DNA of 33,087 nucleotides from Sandaracinaceae bacterium (lineage in GTDB: Bacteria; Myxococcota_A; Polyangia; Polyangiales; Sandaracinaceae): positions 1-33,087 of the forward strand of contig JAVJQK010000078.1 of assembly GCA_040218145.1 (NCBI GenBank), in the 5' to 3' direction. Position 1 is the stretch's first letter. Each line of letters begins with the position of its first letter. Position numbers and translations under genes: made by a program. Positions 15,054-23,487 of the stretch are shown in pieces. The notes beneath the pieces are model-generated. The model did no database searches. It saw only the letters and a program-made list of their open reading frames with translations, and had not been told where the DNA came from.

Positions 15054-17660
15054 CTATCGACGCTCGTTCGGGAAGACGCCGATGCGACCGATGTGACTCC
15101 CGTTCTGGCGATCAAGGACCTCGAGGGCCCAGTGGCTCACGAAGACGCGGCGTTCGTCGGCGAGGAGGGAGTCGAAGTGCCCGGCCCCCTCGAGCGGCGC
15201 GTCCCAGAGGCGGCGGCCGGTCTGGAGGTCGAGGGCCGCTACCCGACGTGGCGCGTCACCGCGGCCGGTCATGTCGTAGACGGCGAAGAGGACCCCGTCC
15301 TGGGCGGTCAGGTGTCGGATGCCCCAGCTCTGGGCGGCGTCCGGGGCGGCGGCGGCGGGGGTCACCCACCGGAGGGCGCCCTCCCCGCTCAGGACGGCGA
15401 CGTGAGGGACCGGCCGATCGTAGTCGTCGGGCAGGCGAACCTCTACGACGTAGTGATCGCCCTCCGGGGAGCGCCACGCGCCGCGGACCTGCTCGCGCGG
15501 CCAGGGAAGCCCCCCCTCCGGTCGCTCGCGATCGTAATCGGGCATCGAGTGCGAGAGCCGGCTGCGGTTCTCGCCGACGATGGGGATCGCCTGGCAGCCG
15601 TCGGGGGCTCGGATGCGAGTCAGGGAGCCACCGGCGAGCGCGATCCGGTAGGTGGTTTGCCCTGTCGTGGTGAGCGCGAGTTGCCCATCGTCGAGCAGGC
15701 ACGCGCGCGAGCCTCGAGCCCCGAGCTCGGCGGTCCATCGGTCCGTCCCGTCGCGCGCGTTGATTCCGGTGGCTCGACCTCGCCGGTCGACCACGACGAC
15801 GAGCGCGGCCGTCGGGACGGTGACGAAGACCTCGTCGAAGTGCGTGGACCAGTCCTCCTCGGCGCCGTGGACCCAGAGGACCGTCCCATCCGCGCCGCTG
15901 ACGGCGCTGACGGCGTCGTCGTTGTCGAAGTCCCAGCTGAAACCGATGGCGTCCCGGTAGCCGTCGTCGTTCACGTCGACGAGCGCCGGCGTGTACGTCC
16001 CGATCCACGCGAACACGTCGGACGAGCCGGCGCTGCTCCAGCGGTCCGGAGTGCCGCCGAACTGGGGCGAGGCGGCCTCGGCGATCATCGTGCCAAGGAG
16101 CGCCGCCGCTCCGGCCACTGCGCACGGCAGCGTGACGAGCGCGAGCAGCGCGGCGCCCACGGCCCAGAGGATCCACCTGCGGCGCGGAGCACGGGGCCGA
16201 CCGGGCGAGTTCACGGGCCGCAGCCCGTCTCCGGACACTTCGTAGGCAGGGAGGCTGGTGGCTACGCGCGCGTGGTGGGGCGGCTGGATTTGCTGAGCGG
16301 CGGTGGCGGAGACGGAGGCCGTCTCGAGGGCGGAGTGGCCGCCGGGCTCCTCGGGAGGGCGGGGCTGTCCCGTCGCGTCGAGGTCGGCGGGAGGGATGAG
16401 GACTTGCTCGCCGGTCTCGGGCTCGGTCCTCGTCACGTCGACGTCGAGCGTCGGCCGATCGGGGTCGGTCGCCCCGAAGTTGAGGGAGGCGGGGTCGGCT
16501 ACGTAGCCCGGCTGCGTGTTCGACAAAGGAACGTGGCGTCGGGCGAGCAGGCGCTCGGCGTCGTCGGGGCCGACGCGGACGAAGTCGCGGTCGGGAGCGG
16601 TGGGCTCGGCCGCCAACAGCTCCGGTATCTGCTGAGGGTCGGTCTGGCCCCAGAAGGACCGCGGGGCGGCGGGCTGCGCCATCTCACCGGTGCTGCGGAG
16701 GCGGACGTTGCGGCGCCAGGGGGGCATGTGCGCCTCCGCGCTCTCGGCGAGCTGCCGGAAGCCGACGGCGGGGATGTGGAGGCGGCCGAGCGCGTCGATG
16801 ACCTCGCCGGCCGAGAGGAAGCGTCGAGCCGGCTCGGGCTCGAGCAGCCGATCGACGACGGCGGCGAAGGGCTCCATGGTGGGGTCCCACTCAGACCGCA
16901 GTTCTCTGATGCGGCGCCGATCACCCGCCAGCGCCTGGCGGATGTAGGTCGCGCTCGAGCTCGCGTCGTAGGGCAGCTCGTTGGTGAGCGCCTCGAAGAG
17001 GACGACGCCGAGCGAGAACAGGTCGGCGCGGGCGTCGTAGCGCGAGCCATCGACGAGCCGCTCGGGGGCCATGTAGGGCAGGCGCCCGGAGCCCACGAGC
17101 GAGGGCATCAGTCGGCCGCGCTCGACGGGACGAGCGAGGCCGAAGTCGGTCAGGTACGACACGCCGCTGGGCGCGATGAGGATGTTCGGGGGGCAGATGT
17201 CGCGGTGAATGATGGGGGGCCGCGGCTTCAGCCGCTTGCTGTCGCGGAGGTCGGCGTGCGCGTGGTGCAGCGCGTGGGCCATCTGCACGGCCAAGGTGGC
17301 GACGGCCGGCCAGGGCATCTGCTGTCCCAGCTTTGCGTGGCCCTCGATGACCTCGGAGAGGTCCGGGCCCTCGACGTAGCGAAAGGCGAGGAAGCGGATG
17401 TTCCTCTCGGCGTCGAGCCCGTGGTCCTGGAGCGGGACGATGTGCGGGTGCTGGAGCAGGCTCGCGATGCGCGCCTCGTTCTCGAAGTCGCGGACATAGG
17501 CCGGGTCGTCAGCGAAGCGCGGAGGCGGAGTCTTGAGGCAGACGACGTAGGCGACGTCGTGGCCCGCAGCGTCGCGGACGGCGATGTAGGTGCGGCCCGT
17601 CGCGCCACGGCCGACCCGGTGAACGATGCGATAGTTGGCGACGCGCTCGGGGTGGCGCAC
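15054..17660 (-). CDS. Membrane Ser/Thr protein kinase with C-terminal propeller-like sensor
   Basis: An 868-aa protein. The PknB-like kinase domain (residues 10-290) has the glycine loop GRGATG (17-22), Lys43, Glu62, HRD at 152-154 followed by Asn159, DFG at 172-174 and APE at 198-200, so it should be active. A Pro-rich juxtamembrane linker leads to one membrane helix (about 496-525). The remaining 340 residues are presumably outside the cytoplasm and contain an FG-GAP/EF-like stretch (VDVNDDGYRDAIGF) and PQQ-propeller-like repeats (LDLQTGRRLW). The GTG at 17658-17660 has GGGAG upstream; the longer open frame lies within the sigma gene. It starts 29 bp after the sigma factor gene, suggesting a common transcript and a signalling link. 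Confidence 0.92.
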   Translation of the reverse strand: MRHPERVANYRIVHRVGRGATGRTYIAVRDAAGHDVAYVVCLKTPPPRFADDPAYVRDFENEARIASLLQHPHIVPLQDHGLDAERNIRFLAFRYVEGPDLSEVIEGHAKLGQQMPWPAVATLAVQMAHALHHAHADLRDSKRLKPRPPIIHRDICPPNILIAPSGVSYLTDFGLARPVERGRLMPSLVGSGRLPYMAPERLVDGSRYDARADLFSLGVVLFEALTNELPYDASSSATYIRQALAGDRRRIRELRSEWDPTMEPFAAVVDRLLEPEPARRFLSAGEVIDALGRLHIPAVGFRQLAESAEAHMPPWRRNVRLRSTGEMAQPAAPRSFWGQTDPQQIPELLAAEPTAPDRDFVRVGPDDAERLLARRHVPLSNTQPGYVADPASLNFGATDPDRPTLDVDVTRTEPETGEQVLIPPADLDATGQPRPPEEPGGHSALETASVSATAAQQIQPPHHARVATSLPAYEVSGDGLRPVNSPGRPRAPRRRWILWAVGAALLALVTLPCAVAGAAALLGTMIAEAASPQFGGTPDRWSSAGSSDVFAWIGTYTPALVDVNDDGYRDAIGFSWDFDNDDAVSAVSGADGTVLWVHGAEEDWSTHFDEVFVTVPTAALVVVVDRRGRATGINARDGTDRWTAELGARGSRACLLDDGQLALTTTGQTTYRIALAGGSLTRIRAPDGCQAIPIVGENRSRLSHSMPDYDRERPEGGLPWPREQVRGAWRSPEGDHYVVEVRLPDDYDRPVPHVAVLSGEGALRWVTPAAAAPDAAQSWGIRHLTAQDGVLFAVYDMTGRGDAPRRVAALDLQTGRRLWDAPLEGAGHFDSLLADERRVFVSHWALEVLDRQNGSHIGRIGVFPNERR

Positions 17661-17689
17661 GGTCGAAGGCTCCCGCGTGAGGGCGACGG

Positions 17690-18451
17690 CTACGTGGGCG
17701 CGTCGCCGGTGGGGCCATCGTCCAGCGTGTGGCCGACGTTGCGTGAAGAGAGCACCGAGGCGAACTCGATCATCTCGTCGCGCAGCACGCGCAGGCCCGC
17801 GAGGTGCAGCCGGTGGAGCTTGCTCGAGCTGCGGATCCCCATCTCCTCCCCGAGCGCCTTGAACGTGCGGCCCTCGAAGTAGTAGCCGACGATGAGGCGG
17901 TGTGCGTCGGGGTGCGCGTTCTCGAGGCGGTCGATCGCGAAGTGGATGCGGTCGACGACCTCGGCGCGGAGCAGCTTCGTGTCGGGCCGCACGAGACCCT
18001 GGCTGCCGTGCACCAAGCCCTCCATGAGGAGGTGATAGGCGACGACGGAGTGGGTCTGGACGTCGACGCGAGAGGCCGCGCTCATCGGGCGGTCGACGCG
18101 GGTGAGCTCGCGGAGCGATGCGCCGAGGATGGCGGCGCGCACGCCGGCGCCACGGGCGTGGGAGTTTCGCGGGACGCCGCGCAGACGGCTCCACTCTTCG
18201 ACGACTGCGTCTTTGACGTGCCGGCCGACGACGGCCTCGGCGGAGGCGCCGGTCCGCTCGGCTTCGGGGAGCTGCTGCCACTCCAGGTAGCCAGCGTACG
18301 CCTCCATGTAGGCGGTCTGCCGGACGTCGTCCGCGTCGGCGGCCGTCCCGCCGCCTCGGCGGATCACCACCTTGGTGACCCACCGGTCGATGAAGTCCTG
18401 CCAGTCGCGGAGGAATCGAGCGTGCTCGATCTCGTGGGCTTGGTGATTCAC
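17690..18451 (-). CDS. ECF-like RNA polymerase sigma factor
   Basis: A 253-aa sigma-70-family protein. Region 2 is visible near residues 35-60 (ADADDVRQTAYMEAYAGYLEW) and region 4 near 180-225 (HRLIVGYYFEGRTFKALGEEMG, then the recognition-helix-like SSKLHRLHLAGLRVLRDEM). About 110 residues lie between the two, longer than in minimal ECF factors. The ATG overlaps the stop of the upstream 107-aa gene (ATGA). The downstream neighbour is the membrane kinase. The kinase may control this sigma factor by phosphorylation, as known for some ECF groups linked to Ser/Thr kinases; that is inference from gene order. Confidence 0.85.
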   Translation of the reverse strand: MNHQAHEIEHARFLRDWQDFIDRWVTKVVIRRGGGTAADADDVRQTAYMEAYAGYLEWQQLPEAERTGASAEAVVGRHVKDAVVEEWSRLRGVPRNSHARGAGVRAAILGASLRELTRVDRPMSAASRVDVQTHSVVAYHLLMEGLVHGSQGLVRPDTKLLRAEVVDRIHFAIDRLENAHPDAHRLIVGYYFEGRTFKALGEEMGIRSSSKLHRLHLAGLRVLRDEMIEFASVLSSRNVGHTLDDGPTGDAPT

Positions 18452-18771
18452 GAGCCGCCCTCCCCTGCCCCGCCCTCGCCTGTCGGGGTGGGGGCCCGCA
18501 GCCGCGTCGCCACCATCTCGGGCTCCTCGTTCAACTCGCGCCCGAAGGCCCGCATCTCCGCGATGGCCTCGGGAGGGAGGAAGTCGAAACGCGCGAGCGC
18601 GATCTCGAGCAGCTCGTCGTCGGCCTGCTCGCCCGAGAGGAGTCCAGCGCGAACACGCGCCTCCACGGAGGCGATGGCGGCGGCCTCTTGCCGCTCGTGG
18701 TCAGAGGGTGGTCGAAGGAGGGGTGGTACTGCGCTCCCGCCTCGCCCGCGTTTGGGGGAGTCGTTCCGCAC
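18448..18771 (-). CDS. 107-aa unknown protein coupled to the sigma factor gene
   Basis: A short protein with an Arg/Pro-rich first third, then an amphipathic helical core (EAAAIASVEARVRAGLLSG, DDELLEIALARFDFLPPEAI) and a Gly-rich acidic tail. It has no membrane helix, Cys motif or recognised domain. It is translationally coupled to the sigma factor by ATGA, the position where anti-sigma factors or sigma partners often sit, so a regulatory role is plausible but untested. The GTG at 18769-18771 is chosen; the frame stays open upstream, but that part has no coding bias. Confidence 0.6.
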   Translation of the reverse strand: MRNDSPKRGRGGSAVPPLLRPPSDHERQEAAAIASVEARVRAGLLSGEQADDELLEIALARFDFLPPEAIAEMRAFGRELNEEPEMVATRLRAPTPTGEGGAGEGGS

Positions 18772-19170
18772 GCCGCAAGCGTAGCCAGAAAGTCTCGAAG
18801 CGGCCACGCCACTGACGGTCTGCAGCTGTATCGAGGGGCCGAGAAGAGGGCTTCGGAGACCAGCGCTCTTGCACAGCATCAGCGTCGATGCTGCCCGCGT
18901 CAGCGGTGTTTACGGGGTCGGGGCCGCTGCTTCGCGGCGGGACCCACGTGCGGAGAGGTGAACATCGACGCGTCCCTTGGCCAACAAATCTGGCGAAGCC
19001 GACGACCCCATGGCGTAAAGGCGTAGAGGAGGCACAAAGGCGCGGCGCCGCGAACGGCGCTGTAGGTGCGCCCAGTCTCGCCGCGGCCGGACTTGGTGAC
19101 CGCCTCCCGCACACCGCGCTACGCAGGGCCCTCACCATCGATGGCGGAGGGGATGTGGGACCAGTGAGGG
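18772..19170 (-). pseudogene. Non-coding stretch with a second kinase fragment
   Basis: Between the sigma-linked gene and the lipoprotein genes lie 399 bp without an intact gene. At about 19044-19112 the minus strand encodes KSGRGETGRTYSAVRGAA, closely similar to the glycine loop of the nearby kinase (GRGATGRTYIAVRDAA), then loses similarity. This looks like a leftover of another kinase gene. The rest (18772-19040) shows nothing recognisable; it must include the promoter of the sigma operon. Confidence 0.55.
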
Positions 19171-20292
19171 CTACCACTCAAGAAGGAGCAAGTTGGTCCA
19201 AAAGAGCCCCCAGGGCGAGAGCCACCCCTCATCAGCTTCGAATGGGTGGCCTACGCCGCCGACGGCTAGGAGCAGCAGCGAGTGACCCGAGTCGGACGGT
19301 AGGTCGAGTGTCGGCAGGCGAAATGCCAGGCGCTCTGTTGGCCCGACGGAGACGAGAGTGCTCGTTGCCCCCTCAGGCCCGATGGGTAGTAGCTGCCCGT
19401 CGAGAAGGGCCACAATCGCTACTCCATTGTCGCTGCCGCAGTTGGCTACGTCATCAGAACTCTGTACGTGGATCCACAGGCCGTTCGGCTCGAGCAAGTC
19501 CGGGTCTCGCAGATACGCTACCATCGGCCCCTCCTCTCCGAGAGACACGAAGCTACTTTGCCTTGGAAGCCTGGTCCTGGTGGTCAGTTCGAGCGTGCTG
19601 TTGTCGGTCGCCAACGGATTACTGCCGGTGCGGTCAATAAACACGTTGACGCTGGGGAAAGCTCCGGACCAGGTGCTGGGCACGGAGGTCGGCGTCTCGA
19701 TGATATAGAGGAGCGAGAGCGAGTTGAGGCCCTCATCGAAGTTCGTGCGTTCGATCTCGATGGTGGAGACAAACGACGCGACGCCTGATGATTGTGAGGT
19801 CGCGAGGACTTCCTCCCAGGCTCCCTCCGTCCGGCGTACGCGCGTGACTCGGCCATTGACTATCGCGACGGTCCGCACGGTGTGCGGAACCGAGGCAACG
19901 TCGGCCCCGACGCTGATGCCAACTGTCAGCTGTAGTGGCACGTCACCGCTGACCCACCAGGATCGCAAGCCAGACTCTCCGACCTCGAAGCGCAGAGCCG
20001 TGTTGATACCGTTCGCCGCGCTTGGGACGCTTGGGGGGATTTGAGCCGTCGGCACTGACACTGGGGGGCGAAACTCAGTACCTTCGACGAAAGAATAAGT
20101 GAGGTCGCAGAAGGGGTCCCATCCCGCATCCCCCGCATCCCCTGCGTGGTGGGACGTGCTTGAATCGCAGGCCGGCGACCCGTCCGCATCGCACATGTGG
20201 TCGGCAACAGAGCAACTGCATCCGGTGAGCATCAGGACTACGCCGAGGCGTTGGACCATCGCCGGGGCCACTCGGGCTTGTCGGGGGATCAT
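19171..20292 (-). CDS. Predicted lipoprotein of unknown function
   Basis: A 373-aa exported protein. A short basic start and hydrophobic stretch end in the lipobox MLTGC (Cys25), followed by a Cys/Asp-rich linker (SVADHMCDADGS, HHAGDAGDAG) common in myxobacterial lipoproteins. The mature part is rich in beta strands and Ser/Thr, with no enzymatic motif I can name; it may be an adhesion or envelope protein. The ATG at 20290-20292 is preceded by AGGA at a good distance; a GTG at 20310 is the alternative. GC content is visibly lower than in the flanking genes. It is last of three same-strand genes and probably cotranscribed. Confidence 0.75.
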   Translation of the reverse strand: MIPRQARVAPAMVQRLGVVLMLTGCSCSVADHMCDADGSPACDSSTSHHAGDAGDAGWDPFCDLTYSFVEGTEFRPPVSVPTAQIPPSVPSAANGINTALRFEVGESGLRSWWVSGDVPLQLTVGISVGADVASVPHTVRTVAIVNGRVTRVRRTEGAWEEVLATSQSSGVASFVSTIEIERTNFDEGLNSLSLLYIIETPTSVPSTWSGAFPSVNVFIDRTGSNPLATDNSTLELTTRTRLPRQSSFVSLGEEGPMVAYLRDPDLLEPNGLWIHVQSSDDVANCGSDNGVAIVALLDGQLLPIGPEGATSTLVSVGPTERLAFRLPTLDLPSDSGHSLLLLAVGGVGHPFEADEGWLSPWGLFWTNLLLLEW

Positions 20293-20345
20293 CTCTCGCT
20301 TCCTGTTCACGTATACTCCCGAAACCGATGTCGACGACCCCGTCG

Positions 20346-20894
20346 CTACTCGAGCAGTACTACCTCAAGATACCTCTCGGCGCACCCGTCGGCGCCTACC
20401 AGATCGGCCCTGGAGATGAGGCCGAGGACTCGTCCAGCAGAGTCCACCACAGGACTTCCGGAGTCCCCCGGACATGCGCGCCCAGCAACCAGTACGGTTT
20501 CCTCGCGCTTGCCGAGTGCTGCCAAGCGATGAATGGAACCTGCCCCTGCTCCGCAAAGAAGGAGCAGTCCATCCTTCGTCCCCGATGCGACTGCTCGCGC
20601 TTGAAGAACAAGCGGTTCGGCAACGGTGATATATGCAATGTCACGGCCGGCGGAGAATCGCACATGTACGACGTCGGAGCGTCGAGATCCGGTATGGATC
20701 GTAAGAGAGCGATCAGCCGCAGACTCGATACAGTGAGCTGCAGTATAGAAGTGTCGACCGCGAACGGGAGAAACGGCGAACGCAGTGCAGAACGGCCTGC
20801 CGTCGGCGAGTAGCTGAGCGACCATGGGGCAGGCCACACGGCGCTGCGCCGCACACCCCGTCATCAACAGTATCAATACAAGCAGCGGTCTCAT
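20346..20894 (-). CDS. Trypsin-like serine protease, lipoprotein
   Basis: A 182-aa chymotrypsin-fold (S1/S1B-like) protease. After a lipoprotein signal with lipobox LMTGC (Cys14), the triad is visible: His54 in FYTAAHC, Asp85 in GRDIAYI and Ser145 in CPGDSGSPVVD. The core is short, with few loops. Expected to be anchored to the cell envelope, processing or degrading periplasmic or external proteins. The ATG at 20892-20894 directly precedes the signal peptide; an upstream open extension is rejected. It sits 55 bp after one lipoprotein gene and 53 bp before another, so the three may act together, with the protease maturing its neighbours (inference). Confidence 0.85.
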   Translation of the reverse strand: MRPLLVLILLMTGCAAQRRVACPMVAQLLADGRPFCTAFAVSPVRGRHFYTAAHCIESAADRSLTIHTGSRRSDVVHVRFSAGRDIAYITVAEPLVLQARAVASGTKDGLLLLCGAGAGSIHRLAALGKREETVLVAGRACPGDSGSPVVDSAGRVLGLISRADLVGADGCAERYLEVVLLE

Positions 20895-20949
20895 GTCTCG
20901 TCCTCGCCGACGGCAAGCCGTTGCTTCTACTGGGAACCGTCCAAGCCGC

Positions 20950-22026
20950 CTAGGGATAGATGGGGCAGGGCAAGACGCCTCCGAGAATCGCATCATCAGA
21001 ACTGGCTGAAGCGTTGGCGAGGCTTCCGACGTTCGTGTGGGTTCCCGTGGAACACACTCGGTTCGATCCAAGACGGATTCTCTCGACTGATCCCGTCTCC
21101 GTGAACCAGGCTTGCCCCGAGAGGACTAGGAACCCGATGTTGATGCTATCCGTTCCAGCCGTGCTGCCTGCAATCGTGTTAAAGGCGCCTGTGTAGCCCG
21201 TGGGCGTCGCCTCGTCCATTCGAGACCTGGTCGTGAGCACACTCGCACCGTTTACTGTCCTCAGGACGCATACGTCGGTACCCGTGTTCAGGAAGTTGAG
21301 CGCCTGTGTTTCACCCGGCTGAGGGCTCTCTCCGGTGCAGAACCGAATTCGAGCGGTACTGCGGATCACACGCGACTCACCACCACCCGACACGAAGCTG
21401 AAGAATACGCTCCATACGCCACTTTCGAGGTTTGAATGGTAGCGAACAAACTCTCCGCCCCCTCCGAGCGTTACGGTGTCGGCCGTGTGCCCGGCTTCCA
21501 GTTCAAAGTACGACGGCAACCCCGTTCCGCAGCTCCCATCAGGATCGATGCAGACTTCGTCGTTTCCGATCTTAATCGTGCCGCTTGTTCCGCCCATGTA
21601 GGCTAGGACAGGGTTGGCAACGTTGAAGAACGCTCCGGTGGTGCCATCGTAGAAGAAGGCCTTCCCTTCCATCCGCCACTCAAACATGAGCCCAGCCCGC
21701 TCTTCATTCTCGTCATATCCGGCCACGCTCGCACCAACAGATTGCAGTGCCCAGTCATAGAACGAATCGAGGCTTGCGAACGTGCGCTGCTGCTCGGGCA
21801 CCGGGAAGAACGGCCTGGAAGCATCTGTGCTGCCAATCAGCAGGAGCGGCCTTCCGTCCCCGGTCTGGCCTAGTCCTAGCGGAGTAGTGTAGTTGGAGTT
21901 GACGGTTCCAGCATAGCTGCTTTCAGTCTCCTGCAGAGAAGCCTGATGACTTCCGACCGCCGTTTCTTCCAGAGCGCACCCTGCCAACGTGAGGGCTGCG
22001 AGGAGGGCTACCGTGTAAAGCTTCAT
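20950..22026 (-). CDS. Predicted lipoprotein of unknown function
   Basis: A 358-aa secreted lipoprotein: signal MKLYTVALLAALTLAGC with lipobox LAGC (Cys17). The mature protein is neutral, Gly/Ser/Thr-rich and beta-strand-rich, with several Cys residues (for example VCIDPDGSC, DVCVLRTV, RVCSTG) that could form disulfides. No known domain is recognised. GGAGA lies just upstream of the ATG, supporting the start. It is the first gene of the three-gene minus-strand group, and its lower GC and many codons ending in A/T differ from the genes on either side. Confidence 0.75.
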   Translation of the reverse strand: MKLYTVALLAALTLAGCALEETAVGSHQASLQETESSYAGTVNSNYTTPLGLGQTGDGRPLLLIGSTDASRPFFPVPEQQRTFASLDSFYDWALQSVGASVAGYDENEERAGLMFEWRMEGKAFFYDGTTGAFFNVANPVLAYMGGTSGTIKIGNDEVCIDPDGSCGTGLPSYFELEAGHTADTVTLGGGGEFVRYHSNLESGVWSVFFSFVSGGGESRVIRSTARIRFCTGESPQPGETQALNFLNTGTDVCVLRTVNGASVLTTRSRMDEATPTGYTGAFNTIAGSTAGTDSINIGFLVLSGQAWFTETGSVERIRLGSNRVCSTGTHTNVGSLANASASSDDAILGGVLPCPIYP

Positions 22027-22402
22027 ATGATGTCTCCAGCTTATCTGAGAGGCAGTGAGGGTGGCGTTCGTGCATTCGAGCAATGGTGTCGAGTGCATAG
22101 TTCGAGGCCGCCCGGGCTGTCAAGTAGCAGAGATGTCTGGAACGCGTCTGCCAGGGCGCTCAAGGCGCTCTACCTGCGTGTGCTTCGTCTCTTCGAGGAG
22201 CTGCGCGTCGCGAAGGTCGAGGGAACCTATGGCCGCAAGCTCGTGAGGAGGTCAAGGTGGAGGTGCTCATCATCGCCGACGCGACTTGTGACCGTGGCGC
22301 CACTCCAGCCAGCCGTGGCGTGTAGGCCGGTGCTCCAGGACATTCGACCACGCAGGCAGGGAAACCGCCGAGGAGTCCCCGGAGTCAATTGAGGGAGGGC
22401 GC
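22027..22402 (+). pseudogene. Intergenic region with an istB remnant
   Basis: No intact gene in 376 bp. At about 22150-22242 the plus strand encodes ALYLRVLRLFEELRVAKVEG and TYGRKL; after a frame change, KVEVLIIADA follows to about 22285. Order and content match the segment between Walker A and Walker B of IstB ATPases ('LY.RVPRL...L......G.....L....K.DVL..DD'). The motif is broken by the frameshift, and both ends are missing. It is a scar of an IS21-type element at the border of the plus-strand block that follows. The left part (22027-22140) should hold the promoter of the lipoprotein gene. Confidence 0.6.
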
Positions 22403-23275
22403 ATGGCCGAAGCGAGCACGAGCAGAGCAAATCAGGGGGGCGTCGAGGACGTGGCGACGGGCCCCGCGCTCGAGGAACTGCCGCTGGCGTGGGTCGAGGC
22501 GGATCCGAGCTGGAACTGCCGCGCGCCGTACGTCGAGGCCGAGGTGCAGGGCGCGGTGGAGCGCTATCGCCACGAGCCGATGCTTCATCCACCGTCGGTG
22601 GTGCGGCTCGGCGAGCGGCGATTCCAGCTCGTGACGGGGTTCCTGCGGTTCGAGGTGATGCGGCGGCTGGGCGACGAGCTCGGCTGGTTCCGGGTCGTCG
22701 AGGGCGACGAAGAGGACCGGCTGCTCTGGAACCTCGGGGAGAACACCGCGCGACGCGACCTGACCGGCTACGAGCTGGTGGAGCGGGTGTGGATGCTGTA
22801 CTCGCGGGGCGTGTCGAAACCGCGCCTGCTCCGCGCGTGCGGGTTCAAGATCCGCTACCTCAACCGACTGCTGTTCATCCGACGGCGGGCCCACCCCGAA
22901 CTCTACGAGGCGTTCCGAACGAACCCGTCGCTGTCGGTGGCGAGGATGGCGCGGCTGTGCACGCACGAGCCGGCCGAGCAGGTGGAGGAGTACCGCAAGA
23001 GCGAGGCTTGGCTCGCGCGAGCGGCGGAGGTCGAGCAGGGGTACGCGGAGCGACTCGATGCCGAAGGCGCTGACGGTGACGAGGGCGCCGAGGTGAGGCG
23101 CCCGAAGCGTCGCCGTCGGCGCCTGCCGAGCCGGGACCACGTCCGGCGCCTGCTCGCGGTGCACGAGAAGAGCGGTCATCTCGATCCGAACTACCGCCGC
23201 GGCGTCGTCGCCTCGCTCCGCCACCTGCTCTACGGCGAGCCGCTCCCAGAGCGCGCCTCCGCCAGCGGCGACTGA
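22403..23275 (+). CDS. ParB-like DNA-binding protein
   Basis: A 290-aa protein with a ParB/Srx-type N-terminal domain (about residues 25-120: LVTGFLRFEVMRRLG at 77-90 in place of the usual GxRR box, and LGENTARRDLTGYELVERV at 111-129) and a helix-turn-helix region (about 132-175, GVSKPRLLRACGFKIRYLNRL). The C-terminus is charged and Arg-rich. Typical ParB proteins bind centromere-like sites; here four copies of a palindromic motif lie immediately downstream, a likely target. No parA is seen in the window. GAGGGAGG precedes the ATG. It may control partition, replication or transcription of the element that follows. Confidence 0.85.
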   Translation: MAEASTSRANQGGVEDVATGPALEELPLAWVEADPSWNCRAPYVEAEVQGAVERYRHEPMLHPPSVVRLGERRFQLVTGFLRFEVMRRLGDELGWFRVVEGDEEDRLLWNLGENTARRDLTGYELVERVWMLYSRGVSKPRLLRACGFKIRYLNRLLFIRRRAHPELYEAFRTNPSLSVARMARLCTHEPAEQVEEYRKSEAWLARAAEVEQGYAERLDAEGADGDEGAEVRRPKRRRRRLPSRDHVRRLLAVHEKSGHLDPNYRRGVVASLRHLLYGEPLPERASASGD

Positions 23276-23312
23276 GCGGGCACTGCATCCCCCGGGCCCG
23301 GGCCAGCTGTTG

Positions 23313-23413
23313 GGTACGCAGTACCCGCGGCCTCGAGCTTGGTACGCAGTACCCGTCGGGCCTGCTGTCGGGGTACGCAGTACCTGCGGCTTCCGAGCTG
23401 GGTACGCAGTACC
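23313..23413. repeat. Four iterated palindromes GGTACGCAGTACC
   Basis: Copies start at 23313, 23341, 23372 and 23401. Each is a 5-bp inverted repeat (GGTAC/GTACC) around GCA, and all four are identical over 13 bp. Spacing of 28, 31 and 29 bp is close to three helical turns, placing the sites on one DNA face. Three of the four are followed by a similar 14-bp GC-rich stretch, so the unit is a degenerate tandem repeat. The position right after the ParB-like gene and before the gene block fits a centromere, iteron origin or operator. Confidence 0.85.
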
Positions 23414-23487
23414 CGCGACCTCGGGCCGAGTCCTCGCGCGAAACTTTTTTCACCGCGCCCGGCCTCCTCTGCGCCCTCGAAGGCTCG

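Noticed and set aside
15093-17882. A 929-codon open frame on the plus strand
   Set aside because: It lies opposite the kinase gene, which has all kinase motifs; long antisense frames are common at this GC content.
23313-23413. A miniature CRISPR array
   Set aside because: The four palindromes are 13 bp with 15-18-bp intervals and the intervals are themselves similar; this is a binding-site cluster.
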